Of a stretch of DNA of 64,000 bases, positions 43,752 to 53,845 are shown piece by piece. Within the stretch, counting starts at the first letter, position 1. Each line of letters begins with the position of its first letter. Under the pieces are notes generated by a model. The model saw only the letters and a program-made list of their open reading frames with translations. It was not told the origin of the DNA and ran no database searches. A program made the position numbers and the translations under genes. Source of the stretch: Prevotella melaninogenica ATCC 25845 (GTDB lineage Bacteria > Bacteroidota > Bacteroidia > Bacteroidales > Bacteroidaceae); NCBI RefSeq assembly GCF_000144405.1, contig NC_014370.1:1059501-1123500 (forward strand), read 5' to 3'.

Positions 43752-44339
43752 TTACTTTTGTTTTCTCTTTGCTAATGCAGCAATAGCATCAAAACTGTAA
43801 ACGAGTGTGCCACTGGTAAAAGTCGTTGTTTCAATCTTAAAAGAACGATATTTCCTAAGACATTCAACAAATGCTTCTGGAGTCTGAACGAAGGCAGAGT
43901 CAGTCTGCTTACTGATACCCGGCTTATATTTGAAACGCCCTACCTCTTCTCCATACGCATAGACACGAACATAGTTGGTTGTATCATAACTGTTACCCGC
44001 AAACTGTTCGCCATCACCAAGAATCATACATGCTTCAACACCTACACGTCCAAGATAACGTACACGAATGTTCATACGATTAGAAGGCGTTATCTGCGAC
44101 TTCTTGTTTGGAGCACTCTGCATATTAGCTACTGCAGAATCGTTGAGATAGGTCCATGAAGAAACATACGTCCCATCACCTGACGAATTACTATCAAGAT
44201 CGACAGCCAACATAGTGTCGACCTGTGTTGTATCATAATGTCCTACTCCTCGCGAAGAACAGCCAGAGCAAGACATAAAAGCTACTGCAGAGATAGCCAC
44301 AAAGACTAAGGGCAGTAACTTCATTGAATGTTGTTTCAT
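43752..44339 (-). CDS. Lipoprotein, unknown function
   Basis: 195 residues. Lipoprotein signal peptide ending VAFMSCSG (Cys ~24), then an S/T/D-rich region and a compact C-terminal domain (RMNIRVRYLGRVGVEACMILG, then YVRVYAYGEEVGRFKYKPG). No family recognised. A start at the second Met (residue 6, MKLLPLVFVA) is possible. It is preceded on its strand by a 32-bp inverted repeat. Confidence 0.7.
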   Translation of the reverse strand: MKQHSMKLLPLVFVAISAVAFMSCSGCSSRGVGHYDTTQVDTMLAVDLDSNSSGDGTYVSSWTYLNDSAVANMQSAPNKKSQITPSNRMNIRVRYLGRVGVEACMILGDGEQFAGNSYDTTNYVRVYAYGEEVGRFKYKPGISKQTDSAFVQTPEAFVECLRKYRSFKIETTTFTSGTLVYSFDAIAALAKRKQK

Positions 44340-44350
44340 CTTTAAGAAGC

Positions 44351-44492
44351 TAAAGGGGTTAAGGGAGTTAGAAGGAGTTTAGACATTATTTCCTAATCCT
44401 TGCTTTGGAAGTCAAGGGAGTTTAGTGAAAGGTATCAACCCCAACAATGATAATTGTTAACTAAACTCCTTCTAACTCCCTTAACTCCTTTA
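44351..44492. repeat. Long inverted repeat between carB and the lipoprotein gene
   Basis: Arms 44351-44382 and 44461-44492 are complementary at 31 of 32 positions (TAAAGGGGTTAAGGGAGTTA... versus its complement), separated by ~78 bp. A third piece GGGAGTTTAG lies in the loop (around 44415). It could form a large hairpin in RNA or a cruciform in DNA, and may end the carAB message. Confidence 0.85.
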
Positions 44493-44506
44493 ACCCCAGA
44501 AGACTA

Positions 44507-47500
44507 TTAATATTCTCCCCAAGCCTTGATATCAATATCATCTAAACTGACATTGCAGAAGGCTGAGATAAACGCACTTGCCAATCGGCTGTTTGTAATC
44601 AATGGTACATTGAGGTCGATTGCTGCACGACGAACCTTATAACCATTGGTCAACTCACGTGGAGTAAGGTCCTTTGGCATGTTCACAACCATGTCTATCT
44701 TCTTCTCGTGTAAGAGATCGAGTGCCTGTGGATGCTGTCCTTCATCCGAAGGCATATATACACATGTATTCTCAATTCCATTCTCTGCGAGATACTTTGA
44801 TGTACCGACTGTTGCATAAAGTTCATAACCATGCTGCTTCAACATCTTTGCAGCATCAAGCATTTCAGCCTTCTGCTTTGCTCCACCTGTTGACAACAAG
44901 ACTGTCTTCTTTGGTATTCTAAGACCTACAGACAGCATAGACTTTAACAAAGCTGTAGAGGTATCATCACCTAAACAACCTACCTCACCTGTAGAACTCA
45001 TATCAACGCCCAATACTGGGTCGGCCTTCTGTAAGCGGTTGAAAGAGAACTGAGATGCCTTAATACCTACGTAATCAAGGTCGAAGAGGTTCTTGCTTGG
45101 TTTCTCAACAGGCGCACCGAGCATAATCTTAGTAGCCAAGTCGATGAAGTTGAGCTTCAACACCTTACTAACGAATGGGAATGAACGGCTCGCACGGAGA
45201 TTACACTCAATAACGAGGATATCGTTATCACGTGCCATAAACTGAATGTTGAATGGTCCGTTGATATGCAATTTCTTTGCAATCTGACGACTAATGCGCT
45301 TTATACGGCGCATTGTCTCAACATAAAGTTTCTGAGGTGGGAACTGAATTGTAGCATCACCAGAGTGAACACCAGCAAACTCAATATGCTCAGAGATAGC
45401 GTATGCCAATATCTCACCATCTTGTGCAACAGCATCCATCTCAATCTCCTTTGCATGTTCAATGAACTTACTTACCACAACAGGGTGGTCTTCGCTGACA
45501 TTAGCAGCCAACTGAAGGAAGCGAGTGAGCTCATCTCTATTAGAACAGATATTCATAGCTGCACCAGAAAGCACGTAAGATGGACGTACAAGTACTGGGA
45601 AGCCAACACGGTCAACGAACTTATCAATATCGTCCATACTTGTCAATGCACTCCATTCTGGCTGATTGATACCATTCTCTGTGAGCATTGACGAGAACTT
45701 AGCACGGTCCTCAGCGTTATCAATATTCTTTGCTGATGTTCCAAGAATAGGCACATTCTCCTCATCAAGATACATAGCAAGGTTATTTGGAATCTGACCA
45801 CCTGTTGATACAATCACACCATGTGGGTTCTCTGCATCAATGATATCCATAACACGTTCGAAGGTCAACTCATCGAAATAGAGGCGATCACACATGTCAT
45901 AATCCGTTGACACTGTCTCTGGATTATAGTTAATCATGATAGAACGATAGCCCTGACGACGGATGGTATTCAATGCTTGAACACCACACCAGTCGAACTC
46001 TACAGAACTACCAATGCGGTAAGCACCTGAACCAAGTACGATAACTGAGTTACGATCATTAGGGAACGTAACATCTGAAGCTACACCAGCGTATGTAACA
46101 TAGAGGTAATTGGTCTGTGCAGGATACTCGGCAGCCAATGTATCTATCTGCTTAACAACAGGAAGAATACCAAAGCTCTTACGTAAACGACGAACGATTC
46201 TCATCGCTTCATGCATCTTCTTGCACTCTTCCTCCAAACCAACAGCACGTGCGATTTGGAAGTCTGTAAAGCCATAAACCTTTGCTGTACGCAGAAGTTC
46301 CTTATCAAGTGTATTGATATTCTTAGTCTTCAGTTCCTCATCAATGTCTATGATATGCTTGAGTTTGTTGAGGAACCAACGATCAATCTTGGTCAACTCA
46401 TGAATCTGATCAACTGTATATCCCTTGTGCATCGCCTTAGAAATAAGGAACACACGCTTGTCGGTAGGTTCACGCAACGCTACATCAAGATCGTCTATCT
46501 GCAATTCTTTGTTCTCAACAAAGCCGTGCATACCCTGTCCTATCATACGAAGACCCTTCTGAATGGCTTCCTCGAAGTTACGACCAATAGCCATAACCTC
46601 ACCAACAGACTTCATACTTGAGCCTAACTCCCTATCCACACCACGGAACTTACTGAGGTCCCAACGTGGAATCTTGCAGACTACATAGTCGAGTGCTGGC
46701 TCGAAGAAAGCTGATGTGGTCTTTGTAACAGAGTTCTTCAACTCAAAGAGTCCGTAGCCCATACCCAACTTAGCCGCAACAAAAGCAAGAGGATAACCAG
46801 TTGCCTTGCTGGCAAGAGCTGAAGAACGAGACAAACGAGCATTTACCTCAATAACACGATAGTCTTCACTCTCTGGGTCGAAAGCATACTGAACATTACA
46901 TTCACCAACAATACCAATATGACGTACTATCTTTATAGACAGTGCACGGAGCTTATGATACTCGCTATTAGAAAGGGTCTGAGATGGTGCAATAACGATA
47001 GACTCACCGGTATGAATACCAAGCGGGTCGAAGTTCTCCATATTACAAACTGTGATACAGTTGTCATAACGGTCACGAACAACCTCGTACTCTATCTCTT
47101 TCCAACCCTTCAAACTCTTCTCCACCAATACCTGAGGGGAGAACGAGAAAGCCTTCTCACAGAGTGTATTCAACTCATCCTCATTATCAGCAAATCCACT
47201 ACCAAGGCCACCTAATGCGTATGCAGCACGAACAATAACAGGATAACCGAGATTCTTTGCAGCCACACGTGCCTGCTGAATATCCTCACATGCCTCACTC
47301 TTGATTGTCTTTACATCAATCTCATCGAGTCGTTCAACAAAGAGTTCACGGTCTTCAGTATCCATAATTGCCTTAACAGGGGTACCTAAAACCTTTACAT
47401 TATACTTCTTCAGAACACCTGTCTTATCCAACTCAACACCACAGTTTAGTGCTGTCTGACCACCAAAAGACAGGAGGATTCCATCAGGACGTTCCTTCTC

Positions 47501-47731
47501 TATAACACGCTCAACAAAGTAAGGTTGAACTGGAAGGAAATAAATCTGGTCTGCTACACCCTCAGATGTCTGTACTGTTGCGATGTTTGGGTTAATCAAA
47601 ACCGTAGAAACACCCTCCTCGCGTAATGCCTTCAACGCCTGTGAACCAGAGTAATCAAACTCTCCTGCTTCACCAATCTTCAATGCGCCTGAACCAAGTA
47701 TCAGGACTTTCTTTATTGACTCGTCTTTCAT
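44507..47731 (-). CDS. carB: Carbamoyl-phosphate synthase large subunit
   Basis: 1,074 residues, the usual length. Makes carbamoyl phosphate from ammonia, bicarbonate and 2 ATP for pyrimidines and arginine. Seen: two homologous halves each beginning with a glycine-rich loop (VLILGSGALKIGEAGEFDYSG; VIVLGSGAYRIGSSVEFDWCG), ATP-grasp regions, and a C-terminal MGS-like regulatory domain (VLLSTGGAKQKAEMLDAAKM). Start codon overlaps the carA stop codon by one base (TAATG), so translation is coupled. Confidence 0.98.
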   Translation of the reverse strand: MKDESIKKVLILGSGALKIGEAGEFDYSGSQALKALREEGVSTVLINPNIATVQTSEGVADQIYFLPVQPYFVERVIEKERPDGILLSFGGQTALNCGVELDKTGVLKKYNVKVLGTPVKAIMDTEDRELFVERLDEIDVKTIKSEACEDIQQARVAAKNLGYPVIVRAAYALGGLGSGFADNEDELNTLCEKAFSFSPQVLVEKSLKGWKEIEYEVVRDRYDNCITVCNMENFDPLGIHTGESIVIAPSQTLSNSEYHKLRALSIKIVRHIGIVGECNVQYAFDPESEDYRVIEVNARLSRSSALASKATGYPLAFVAAKLGMGYGLFELKNSVTKTTSAFFEPALDYVVCKIPRWDLSKFRGVDRELGSSMKSVGEVMAIGRNFEEAIQKGLRMIGQGMHGFVENKELQIDDLDVALREPTDKRVFLISKAMHKGYTVDQIHELTKIDRWFLNKLKHIIDIDEELKTKNINTLDKELLRTAKVYGFTDFQIARAVGLEEECKKMHEAMRIVRRLRKSFGILPVVKQIDTLAAEYPAQTNYLYVTYAGVASDVTFPNDRNSVIVLGSGAYRIGSSVEFDWCGVQALNTIRRQGYRSIMINYNPETVSTDYDMCDRLYFDELTFERVMDIIDAENPHGVIVSTGGQIPNNLAMYLDEENVPILGTSAKNIDNAEDRAKFSSMLTENGINQPEWSALTSMDDIDKFVDRVGFPVLVRPSYVLSGAAMNICSNRDELTRFLQLAANVSEDHPVVVSKFIEHAKEIEMDAVAQDGEILAYAISEHIEFAGVHSGDATIQFPPQKLYVETMRRIKRISRQIAKKLHINGPFNIQFMARDNDILVIECNLRASRSFPFVSKVLKLNFIDLATKIMLGAPVEKPSKNLFDLDYVGIKASQFSFNRLQKADPVLGVDMSSTGEVGCLGDDTSTALLKSMLSVGLRIPKKTVLLSTGGAKQKAEMLDAAKMLKQHGYELYATVGTSKYLAENGIENTCVYMPSDEGQHPQALDLLHEKKIDMVVNMPKDLTPRELTNGYKVRRAAIDLNVPLITNSRLASAFISAFCNVSLDDIDIKAWGEY

Positions 47732-48807
47732 TATTTCAGTGTTTCTACAAATTTATCAAACATAAAGTAAGTATCAACCGGACCAGAGCAAGCCTCTGGG
47801 TGGAACTGTGAGGTAAACCAAGGGTTCTCCTTATGGCGAATACCCTCATTACTACCGTCATTCATGTTAACGAAGAGTTCCTGCCAATCCTTGTCTAATG
47901 TTGAAGCATCAACCGCATAACCGTGATTCTGTGAGGTGATATAACACTTATCAGTACCTACCATGCGAACAGGCTGGTTATGTCCACGATGACCGTATTT
48001 CAACTTATAAATCTTTGCTCCTGCAGCCTTTGAAAGCAACTGATTACCCATACAGATTCCACAGATAGGTTTCTTACTCATACTCATCTGCTTACGAATA
48101 ACCTCAACAGCATCATTACACATATCAGGGTCACCAGGACCATTACCGAGGAAAAGGCCATCATAATCCATACCAGTGTAATCATAGTTCCAAGGTACAC
48201 GGATAACCTCAACTCCTCTGGTAATCAATGAACGAATAATATTAGCTTTCACACCGCAGTCAACAAGGACAACCTTCTTACCAGCGCCCTCGTTGTAGTG
48301 GATAATCTCTTTTGTTGAAACGCGATCAACAAAGTTTACTCCCTCATAATCAGCCTCTGGGATATTATTAGGTTCATCATCAAAGAGAATCTTACCCATC
48401 ATCACACCGTGCTCACGTAGAACCTTAGTAAGTTCACGTGTATCAATACCAGTAATACCTGGTACGTGTTCACGCTTCAGCCAGTCAGCCAAACTCTCCA
48501 CAGCATTCCAATGTGAATGCTCCTCTGTATAGTCAGACACTATCAAGGCTGAGACATAGATTTTATCACTCTCCATGAAGGTTGGGATACCACTTTCCTC
48601 AATAGTAAAAGGTGGTACACCATAGTTACCTACCAATGGGAAGGTCATTGTTAGTAGCTGACCCGCATATGAAGGGTCAGTCAAGCTCTCTGGATAGCCC
48701 ATCATCGCAGTGTTGAAGACCACCTCACCAGCTACTGGGGCATCGTATCCAAACGACTTTCCATGGAATTTTGTTCCGTCACTTAAGACTAAAGTTACGT
48801 TCCTCAT
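47731..48807 (-). CDS. carA: Carbamoyl-phosphate synthase small subunit (glutaminase)
   Basis: 358 residues. N-terminal CPSase domain (KFHGKSFGYDAPVAGEVVFNTAMMGY), then a class I glutamine amidotransferase with nucleophile in GICMGNQLL and His-Glu in QFHPEACSGP. Supplies ammonia to CarB. Upstream 128-bp gap contains two 22-bp palindromes. No arginine- or pyrimidine-attenuator pattern was recognised. Confidence 0.98.
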   Translation of the reverse strand: MRNVTLVLSDGTKFHGKSFGYDAPVAGEVVFNTAMMGYPESLTDPSYAGQLLTMTFPLVGNYGVPPFTIEESGIPTFMESDKIYVSALIVSDYTEEHSHWNAVESLADWLKREHVPGITGIDTRELTKVLREHGVMMGKILFDDEPNNIPEADYEGVNFVDRVSTKEIIHYNEGAGKKVVLVDCGVKANIIRSLITRGVEVIRVPWNYDYTGMDYDGLFLGNGPGDPDMCNDAVEVIRKQMSMSKKPICGICMGNQLLSKAAGAKIYKLKYGHRGHNQPVRMVGTDKCYITSQNHGYAVDASTLDKDWQELFVNMNDGSNEGIRHKENPWFTSQFHPEACSGPVDTYFMFDKFVETLK

Positions 48808-48831
48808 TGCTTATAGTATTGTTGGATTGAA

Positions 48832-48892
48832 ATTTCTTTTCATGAAAAGAAATATTTTTTATCGTGAAAAGAAATCTTTCTTTTCATGAAAA
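48832..48892. promoter_or_regulatory. Tandem palindromes upstream of carA, candidate operators
   Basis: 48832-48853 is a perfect 22-bp palindrome centred on TTTTCATGAAAA. 48865-48886 has 10-bp arms (TGAAAAGAAA / TTTCTTTTCA) with a 2-bp centre. Centres lie 33 bp apart (about three helical turns). A further TTTTCATGAAAA spans 48881-48892 and TTTTCATGATGA follows near 48904. These lie in the purF-carA gap. Confidence 0.6.
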
Positions 48893-48935
48893 TAATTCTT
48901 TTTTTTCATGATGATAATTCACAGACAAGCGGTTA

Positions 48936-50837
48936 TTACGCTTTTACTGTATTTAGATGTTCACGCTCATAATAGCTTACGAAGGCCTCATTGACCAATC
49001 GCATACCACCTGGAGTTGGATAGTTTCCTGTAAAATACCAATCACCTGGATGATTAGGTATTGCATTATGTAGTCCTTCCACACTCTGGAACACGAGTTC
49101 TACAGGTGTTGTCATACCTTCTGGGCGCAGCATTTCAACTATCTTTTTATTAATCTCATCTACCGTAAAAGGCTTATAAACTGCACGTACAGCATTTGAA
49201 ATGGTCTCTCCCTTAGGCTTTGCCAATTCTTTCTTACAATTCTCATAGACCTCACGAAGTAAGTCTTCCATACCACGTTCACGTATCAGTTCGATTACTG
49301 CACGGAAGACACAGAACTCTTCTGGATGTGGCATATCAATACCATAGTAGTCTGGGAATCGAATCTGTGGCGCACTGGATACGACAACAATCTTTTTAGG
49401 ATGCAAGCGATCGAGAATACGAAGGATACTCTCCTTCAATGTTGTTCCACGAACGATAGAGTCATCAATAATGACAAGATTATCCTCATAAGGTTTAATA
49501 CACTCGTATGTTACGTCATAAACATGCGATGCAAGGTCATTACGCGAGTTTCCTTCTGTGATAAAGGTACGTAACTTAATATCCTTCCATGCCACTTTTT
49601 CAGAGCGTACATCTTGATGTATAATACGATAGACCTCCTCTGAAGAAGCCTTAGAACCTAAAGCTGCGATCTGCTCAACCTTCTTCTTATCAATCTGCTC
49701 CTTAAAGCCGTGAACAAGACCATAGAACGCAACCTCCGCAGTATTAGGTATATACGAGAGAACTGTATGCTCTGTATCATAGTCAACTGCTTTCAATACA
49801 GGCTCTGTCAACTGACGTCCCAATGTCTCACGCTCCTTATAAATATCACGGTCTGAACCACGTGAGAAATAGATACGCTCAAAAGAGCAAGCTGCATTCT
49901 GCTTAGGTTCAAGTATTTGCTGTAGCGAACATTCACCACGCTTATTAACTATCAGTGCCTGACCAGGTTTCAACTCTTGGATATCATCACACTCAAGGTC
50001 GAATGTAGTCTGCAGAACAGGACGTTCACTTGCCAAAACAACAATCTCATCATTCTTATAATAGAAAGCTGGGCGAATCGACCATGGGTCACGAATAGAG
50101 AACATCTCACCCGAACCAGTCAATCCACAGATAACGTAGCCACCATCAAAGTGCTGCATCGTTGTCTTGAGAACATTACTCATCTGTACGTTCTCTTCAA
50201 TATAGTTGGTGATAGCACGCTTCTCCAAACCTAACTTCTGCGCATCCACAAAGTTACGTTCAACCTCACGATCAAGTCTGTGTCCCATCAATTCCAAAAG
50301 AATGTTCGTATCACTATAGATACGTGGACACTGTCCCTGTTCAGTCAAAATCTCAAAGACATCTCCAATATTAGTCATATTAAAGTTACCACACATACAG
50401 AGATTCTTTGCTTTCCAGTTGTTGCGACGCAAGAAAGGATGAACATAAGAAAGGCCACTCTTGCCGGTAGTAGAGTACCGAAGGTGGCCCATATAAAGGT
50501 CTCCCGCAAAGGGGAGATTAGTTTTAGCAAAAGAAACATCAGACAACTGCTCCTGTGAAAGGTTCTTATAATGCTTATGAACATTAGCAAAAATCTCAGC
50601 GACAGCATTCTTACCCTCTGCACGTTCACGGAACATATATTCATTACCTGGCTCAGAATCCAGTTTTACAGAAGCCATACCAGCTCCCTCTTGACCACGG
50701 TTATGCTGTTTCTCCATCATCAGATAGAGTTTGTTCAGTGCATACATCCAGGTGCCATACTTCTCCTGATAATACTCAAGCGGCTTCAGCAATCGAATCA
50801 TTGCCACACCGCAGTCTTCATGAATGTTCTTTTCCAT
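48936..50837 (-). CDS. purF: Amidophosphoribosyltransferase, long Bacteroidota form
   Basis: 633 residues, against ~500 for most PurF. First step of purine synthesis: PRPP plus glutamine to phosphoribosylamine. Seen: nucleophile Cys9 in HEDCGVAMI, which would need removal of eight N-terminal residues, as PurF propeptides do; class II glutaminase region (LMMEKQHNRGQEGAGMA; MGHLRYSTTG; CMCGNFNMTN), and the PRPP-binding LVIIDDSIVRGTT. The extra C-terminal ~130 residues (..PVELVFQSVEGLHNAIPNHP..) are not in ordinary PurF. Lies between glmS and carAB on the same strand. A second, ordinary PurF elsewhere in the genome cannot be excluded. Confidence 0.85.
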   Translation of the reverse strand: MEKNIHEDCGVAMIRLLKPLEYYQEKYGTWMYALNKLYLMMEKQHNRGQEGAGMASVKLDSEPGNEYMFRERAEGKNAVAEIFANVHKHYKNLSQEQLSDVSFAKTNLPFAGDLYMGHLRYSTTGKSGLSYVHPFLRRNNWKAKNLCMCGNFNMTNIGDVFEILTEQGQCPRIYSDTNILLELMGHRLDREVERNFVDAQKLGLEKRAITNYIEENVQMSNVLKTTMQHFDGGYVICGLTGSGEMFSIRDPWSIRPAFYYKNDEIVVLASERPVLQTTFDLECDDIQELKPGQALIVNKRGECSLQQILEPKQNAACSFERIYFSRGSDRDIYKERETLGRQLTEPVLKAVDYDTEHTVLSYIPNTAEVAFYGLVHGFKEQIDKKKVEQIAALGSKASSEEVYRIIHQDVRSEKVAWKDIKLRTFITEGNSRNDLASHVYDVTYECIKPYEDNLVIIDDSIVRGTTLKESILRILDRLHPKKIVVVSSAPQIRFPDYYGIDMPHPEEFCVFRAVIELIRERGMEDLLREVYENCKKELAKPKGETISNAVRAVYKPFTVDEINKKIVEMLRPEGMTTPVELVFQSVEGLHNAIPNHPGDWYFTGNYPTPGGMRLVNEAFVSYYEREHLNTVKA

Positions 50838-51028
50838 TGATAAGGTTTTCTATCTTTCTTTTACTTTTAAAATCGTATATCTATCTTCATGTCTCCCTTA
50901 ATAAAAAGGAAGATGAATATAAACTTCACTTTATTAGGAGTAACACAGTCTGTGCATTCGTTATATTCATTAAGAATAAATACACAGACTATGTCTTATA
51001 ATGTTTGGCGTCAACCAATCACCTCCCC

Positions 51029-52876
51029 CTACTCTACTGTTACAGACTTAGCCAGATTTCTTGGCTGATCAACATCCTTGCCTTTACATACAGCAATATG
51101 ATAAGCCAACAGCTGTAATGGAACCGTTGCTACTAATGGCTCAAGACATTCCATCATGTCTGGGAGTTCTATAACAGCATCTGCTATCTTAGAGATGGTT
51201 GTATCACCCTTTGAAACTAAAGCTATCACGCGTCCTTGTCGTGCCTTTATCTCTTGGATATTACTACGAACCTTCTCATACATTCCATTATGTGTTGCAA
51301 TAGCTACGACAGGCATATCTGAATCTATCAAAGCTATTGGTCCATGTTTCATCTCTGCTGCTGGATAGCCTTCAGCATGTATATAGGATATCTCTTTCAA
51401 CTTCAATGCTCCTTCCAGAGCTACCGGATAACTATATCCTCGACCCAGATAGAGGAAGTTACGGGCGTAAGTAAACGTACGTGCTAAGTCTGCTATCTGA
51501 TCGTTTGTCTTTAAGACTTCTTCTATAACAGATGGCATTTCAGCCAACTCTTTTATCACTTTCTTGTAATCTTCTTCGCTGATAGTTCCCTTTACATTGG
51601 CAAGTGCAAGCGCAAACATTGTCAACACTGTAACCTGTCCTGTAAAAGCCTTCGTTGATGCTACACCAATCTCAGGTCCTACATGAATGTAAGTTCCGGT
51701 GTCTGTTGCACGTGGAATACTTGAACCAATGGCATTACAAATACCATAAATAAAAGCCCCCTTTGATTTTGCAAGTTCTACTGCAGCAAGTGTATCTGCT
51801 GTTTCACCACTCTGTGAGATGGCTATTACAACATCACCATCACCAACCACAGGATTGCCATAACGGAATTCACTTGCATATTCGACCTGAACAGGAATAC
51901 GACAATACTCCTCTATGAGCTGTTTACCAATTAGTCCTGCATGCCAACTTGTACCACAAGCAACAATAATTATGCGCTTTGCATTCAACAACTTATCACG
52001 ATGATCTATCAAAGCTCTCAATGTTACCTGAGTATGTTCTGGATGTACACGTCCACGCATACAATTCTTCAAACACTCTGGCTGTGCAAAAATCTCTTTG
52101 AGCATAAAGTGAGGGAAACCTCCTTTCTCTATCTCTCCAAGATTAATATCTACTGTACGCACCTTTGGTGACAGTTCTTCATTTAGAATATTAACAACCT
52201 TCAGTTCTTCTCCTAACTTCATAACGGCGATATTGCCATCATCCAAGTATACTACCTTATCCGTATACTCTACAATAGGACTTGCATCCGAGCCAAGGAA
52301 GAACTCCCCATCACCAATACCTACTACTAATGGACTCTGCTTACGTGCCGCAATAATAGTGTCTGGATTGCGCTTGTCAAGTATAGCTATAGCATATGCA
52401 CCAATGACTTGATGAAGTGCTAACTGAACAGCTTCCAGTAAACTGAGGTTTTTCTTTGTCTGTATATAATCAATCAATTGTACCAATACTTCCGTATCAG
52501 TTTCTGACTGAAATGTCATTCCTTTTTCCATGAGATTATGCTTAATTTCAGCATAGTTCTCAATAATGCCATTATGAATAATAGCAAGATTCTTCGACTG
52601 TGAATAATGTGGATGTGCATTTAATGATGAAGGTTCACCATGTGTTGCCCAACGCGTATGAGCAATACCGATATTACCTGTTATGTCCTTATCTGAACAA
52701 TACTCTTCCAGGTCAGCAACCTTTCCTTTTGTTTTATAAACATTCAGTTCCTTACCTTTATTTATCAATGCTACACCTGCACTGTCATATCCCCTATATT
52801 CAAGGCGCTGTAAGCCTTTAATTAAAATGGGATAAGCTTCACGCTTTGTTCCAATGTATCCTACAATTCCACACAT
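51029..52876 (-). CDS. glmS: Glutamine-fructose-6-phosphate aminotransferase (isomerising)
   Basis: 615 residues, family length. Makes glucosamine-6-phosphate for peptidoglycan and LPS. Seen: Cys nucleophile at MCGIVGYIG (Cys2 after Met removal), HTRWATHGEPS, HNGIIENYAE, then two SIS sugar-isomerase domains (ACGTSWHAGL; SQSGETADT; RGYSYPVALEGALKLKEISY) and the C-terminal AKSVTVE. 191 bases after purF; no glmS ribozyme pattern upstream. Confidence 0.97.
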   Translation of the reverse strand: MCGIVGYIGTKREAYPILIKGLQRLEYRGYDSAGVALINKGKELNVYKTKGKVADLEEYCSDKDITGNIGIAHTRWATHGEPSSLNAHPHYSQSKNLAIIHNGIIENYAEIKHNLMEKGMTFQSETDTEVLVQLIDYIQTKKNLSLLEAVQLALHQVIGAYAIAILDKRNPDTIIAARKQSPLVVGIGDGEFFLGSDASPIVEYTDKVVYLDDGNIAVMKLGEELKVVNILNEELSPKVRTVDINLGEIEKGGFPHFMLKEIFAQPECLKNCMRGRVHPEHTQVTLRALIDHRDKLLNAKRIIIVACGTSWHAGLIGKQLIEEYCRIPVQVEYASEFRYGNPVVGDGDVVIAISQSGETADTLAAVELAKSKGAFIYGICNAIGSSIPRATDTGTYIHVGPEIGVASTKAFTGQVTVLTMFALALANVKGTISEEDYKKVIKELAEMPSVIEEVLKTNDQIADLARTFTYARNFLYLGRGYSYPVALEGALKLKEISYIHAEGYPAAEMKHGPIALIDSDMPVVAIATHNGMYEKVRSNIQEIKARQGRVIALVSKGDTTISKIADAVIELPDMMECLEPLVATVPLQLLAYHIAVCKGKDVDQPRNLAKSVTVE

Positions 52877-53044
52877 AATCCTTATACAATCAGTTACCCC
52901 AAATTCAAAAAGAGAATACCTCTCACACCCTCTCTTTTTAGTAGTCCACTAAGGTCTACCCAAGACATGGATATCAAAGATATTCTCATTCCTATTATAT
53001 TTTATCCAAAGAAAGGCTATAGACAAGCCTCTAAGGACAGTATT

Positions 53045-53845
53045 TTACTTTCTCAATACGTTTACAAGCAACGATGCCACTGATGTCACAATACCAATGA
53101 AAGAGAACCAGAGGGTAGTAGAACTACCGATACCAGAATTCTTAGCCTTTACACTGTTTGGTTGAACATAGAGGACATCATTCTGCTGAAGATAATAGTA
53201 AGGTGAGTTAAGCAAGTTTGCATCATTGAGATTCAAACGTACAACATGCTTCTGACCTGTTGGATCTTCACGAATCAACATAATGTTATCACGCTTTCCA
53301 TAAACACCAAGGTCACCAGCTTGTGCAATTGCTTCCAAGACGCTCATCTTCTCTGTTGATACAGGAATAACACCTGGACTACCAACTTCACCAAGAACGG
53401 TTATATGATAACTGCTCATACGAACAGTCACAATAGGATTCTCAGTGCGTGCCAAATAAGGCTGAATCTTACTCTTGATAAGGTCTTCACACTCAGGCTT
53501 TGTCAAGCCACTTACATGAATCTTACCAATTACTGGGAAATTGATGAATCCAGAGTTGTCTACCAAGTAACCCTGCAAAGAGCCACCACCCGAAGCAACC
53601 TGCTTACCACTACCCAACTGGTTACGCACCTGCAAATTGAAAGGAGCTGCAGCATCTGGGTCAGTAGTGTTTACAGTAATCGTCAATTCATCTTTTGGCA
53701 TGATGCGTGCATCATACAAGCCACGTGAAGCAGCAAGGCTAATAGAATCAGCGTTTTCTAAGTAAGTAAAGCCCTTACTTGAGCCACATCCCGTCATGGT
53801 CATAATCATAGCCGTAACTATGAGGGAGAAAATAATTTTTTTCAT
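53045..53845 (-). CDS. Wza-like polysaccharide export lipoprotein
   Basis: 266 residues from ATG 53845; the promoter at 53955-53962 and the lipobox fix this start. Seen: lipoprotein signal MKKIIFSLIVTAMIMTMTGC (Cys20), poly_export domain (RIMPKDELTITVNT.. then GYLVDNSGFINFPVIGKIHVSGLTKPECEDLI) and SLBB-like repeat (TVLGEVGSPGVIPVS). Transmembrane end at the C-terminus (STTLWFSFIGIVTSVASLLVNVLRK). Outer-membrane or periplasmic component that exports capsule or exopolysaccharide. No Wzc partner follows within the window. Confidence 0.88.
   Translation of the reverse strand: MKKIIFSLIVTAMIMTMTGCGSSKGFTYLENADSISLAASRGLYDARIMPKDELTITVNTTDPDAAAPFNLQVRNQLGSGKQVASGGGSLQGYLVDNSGFINFPVIGKIHVSGLTKPECEDLIKSKIQPYLARTENPIVTVRMSSYHITVLGEVGSPGVIPVSTEKMSVLEAIAQAGDLGVYGKRDNIMLIREDPTGQKHVVRLNLNDANLLNSPYYYLQQNDVLYVQPNSVKAKNSGIGSSTTLWFSFIGIVTSVASLLVNVLRK

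Noticed and set aside
52877-53044. glmS ribozyme
   Set aside because: The spacer upstream of glmS is short and lacks the double-pseudoknot core; this element is known mainly in Gram-positive bacteria.
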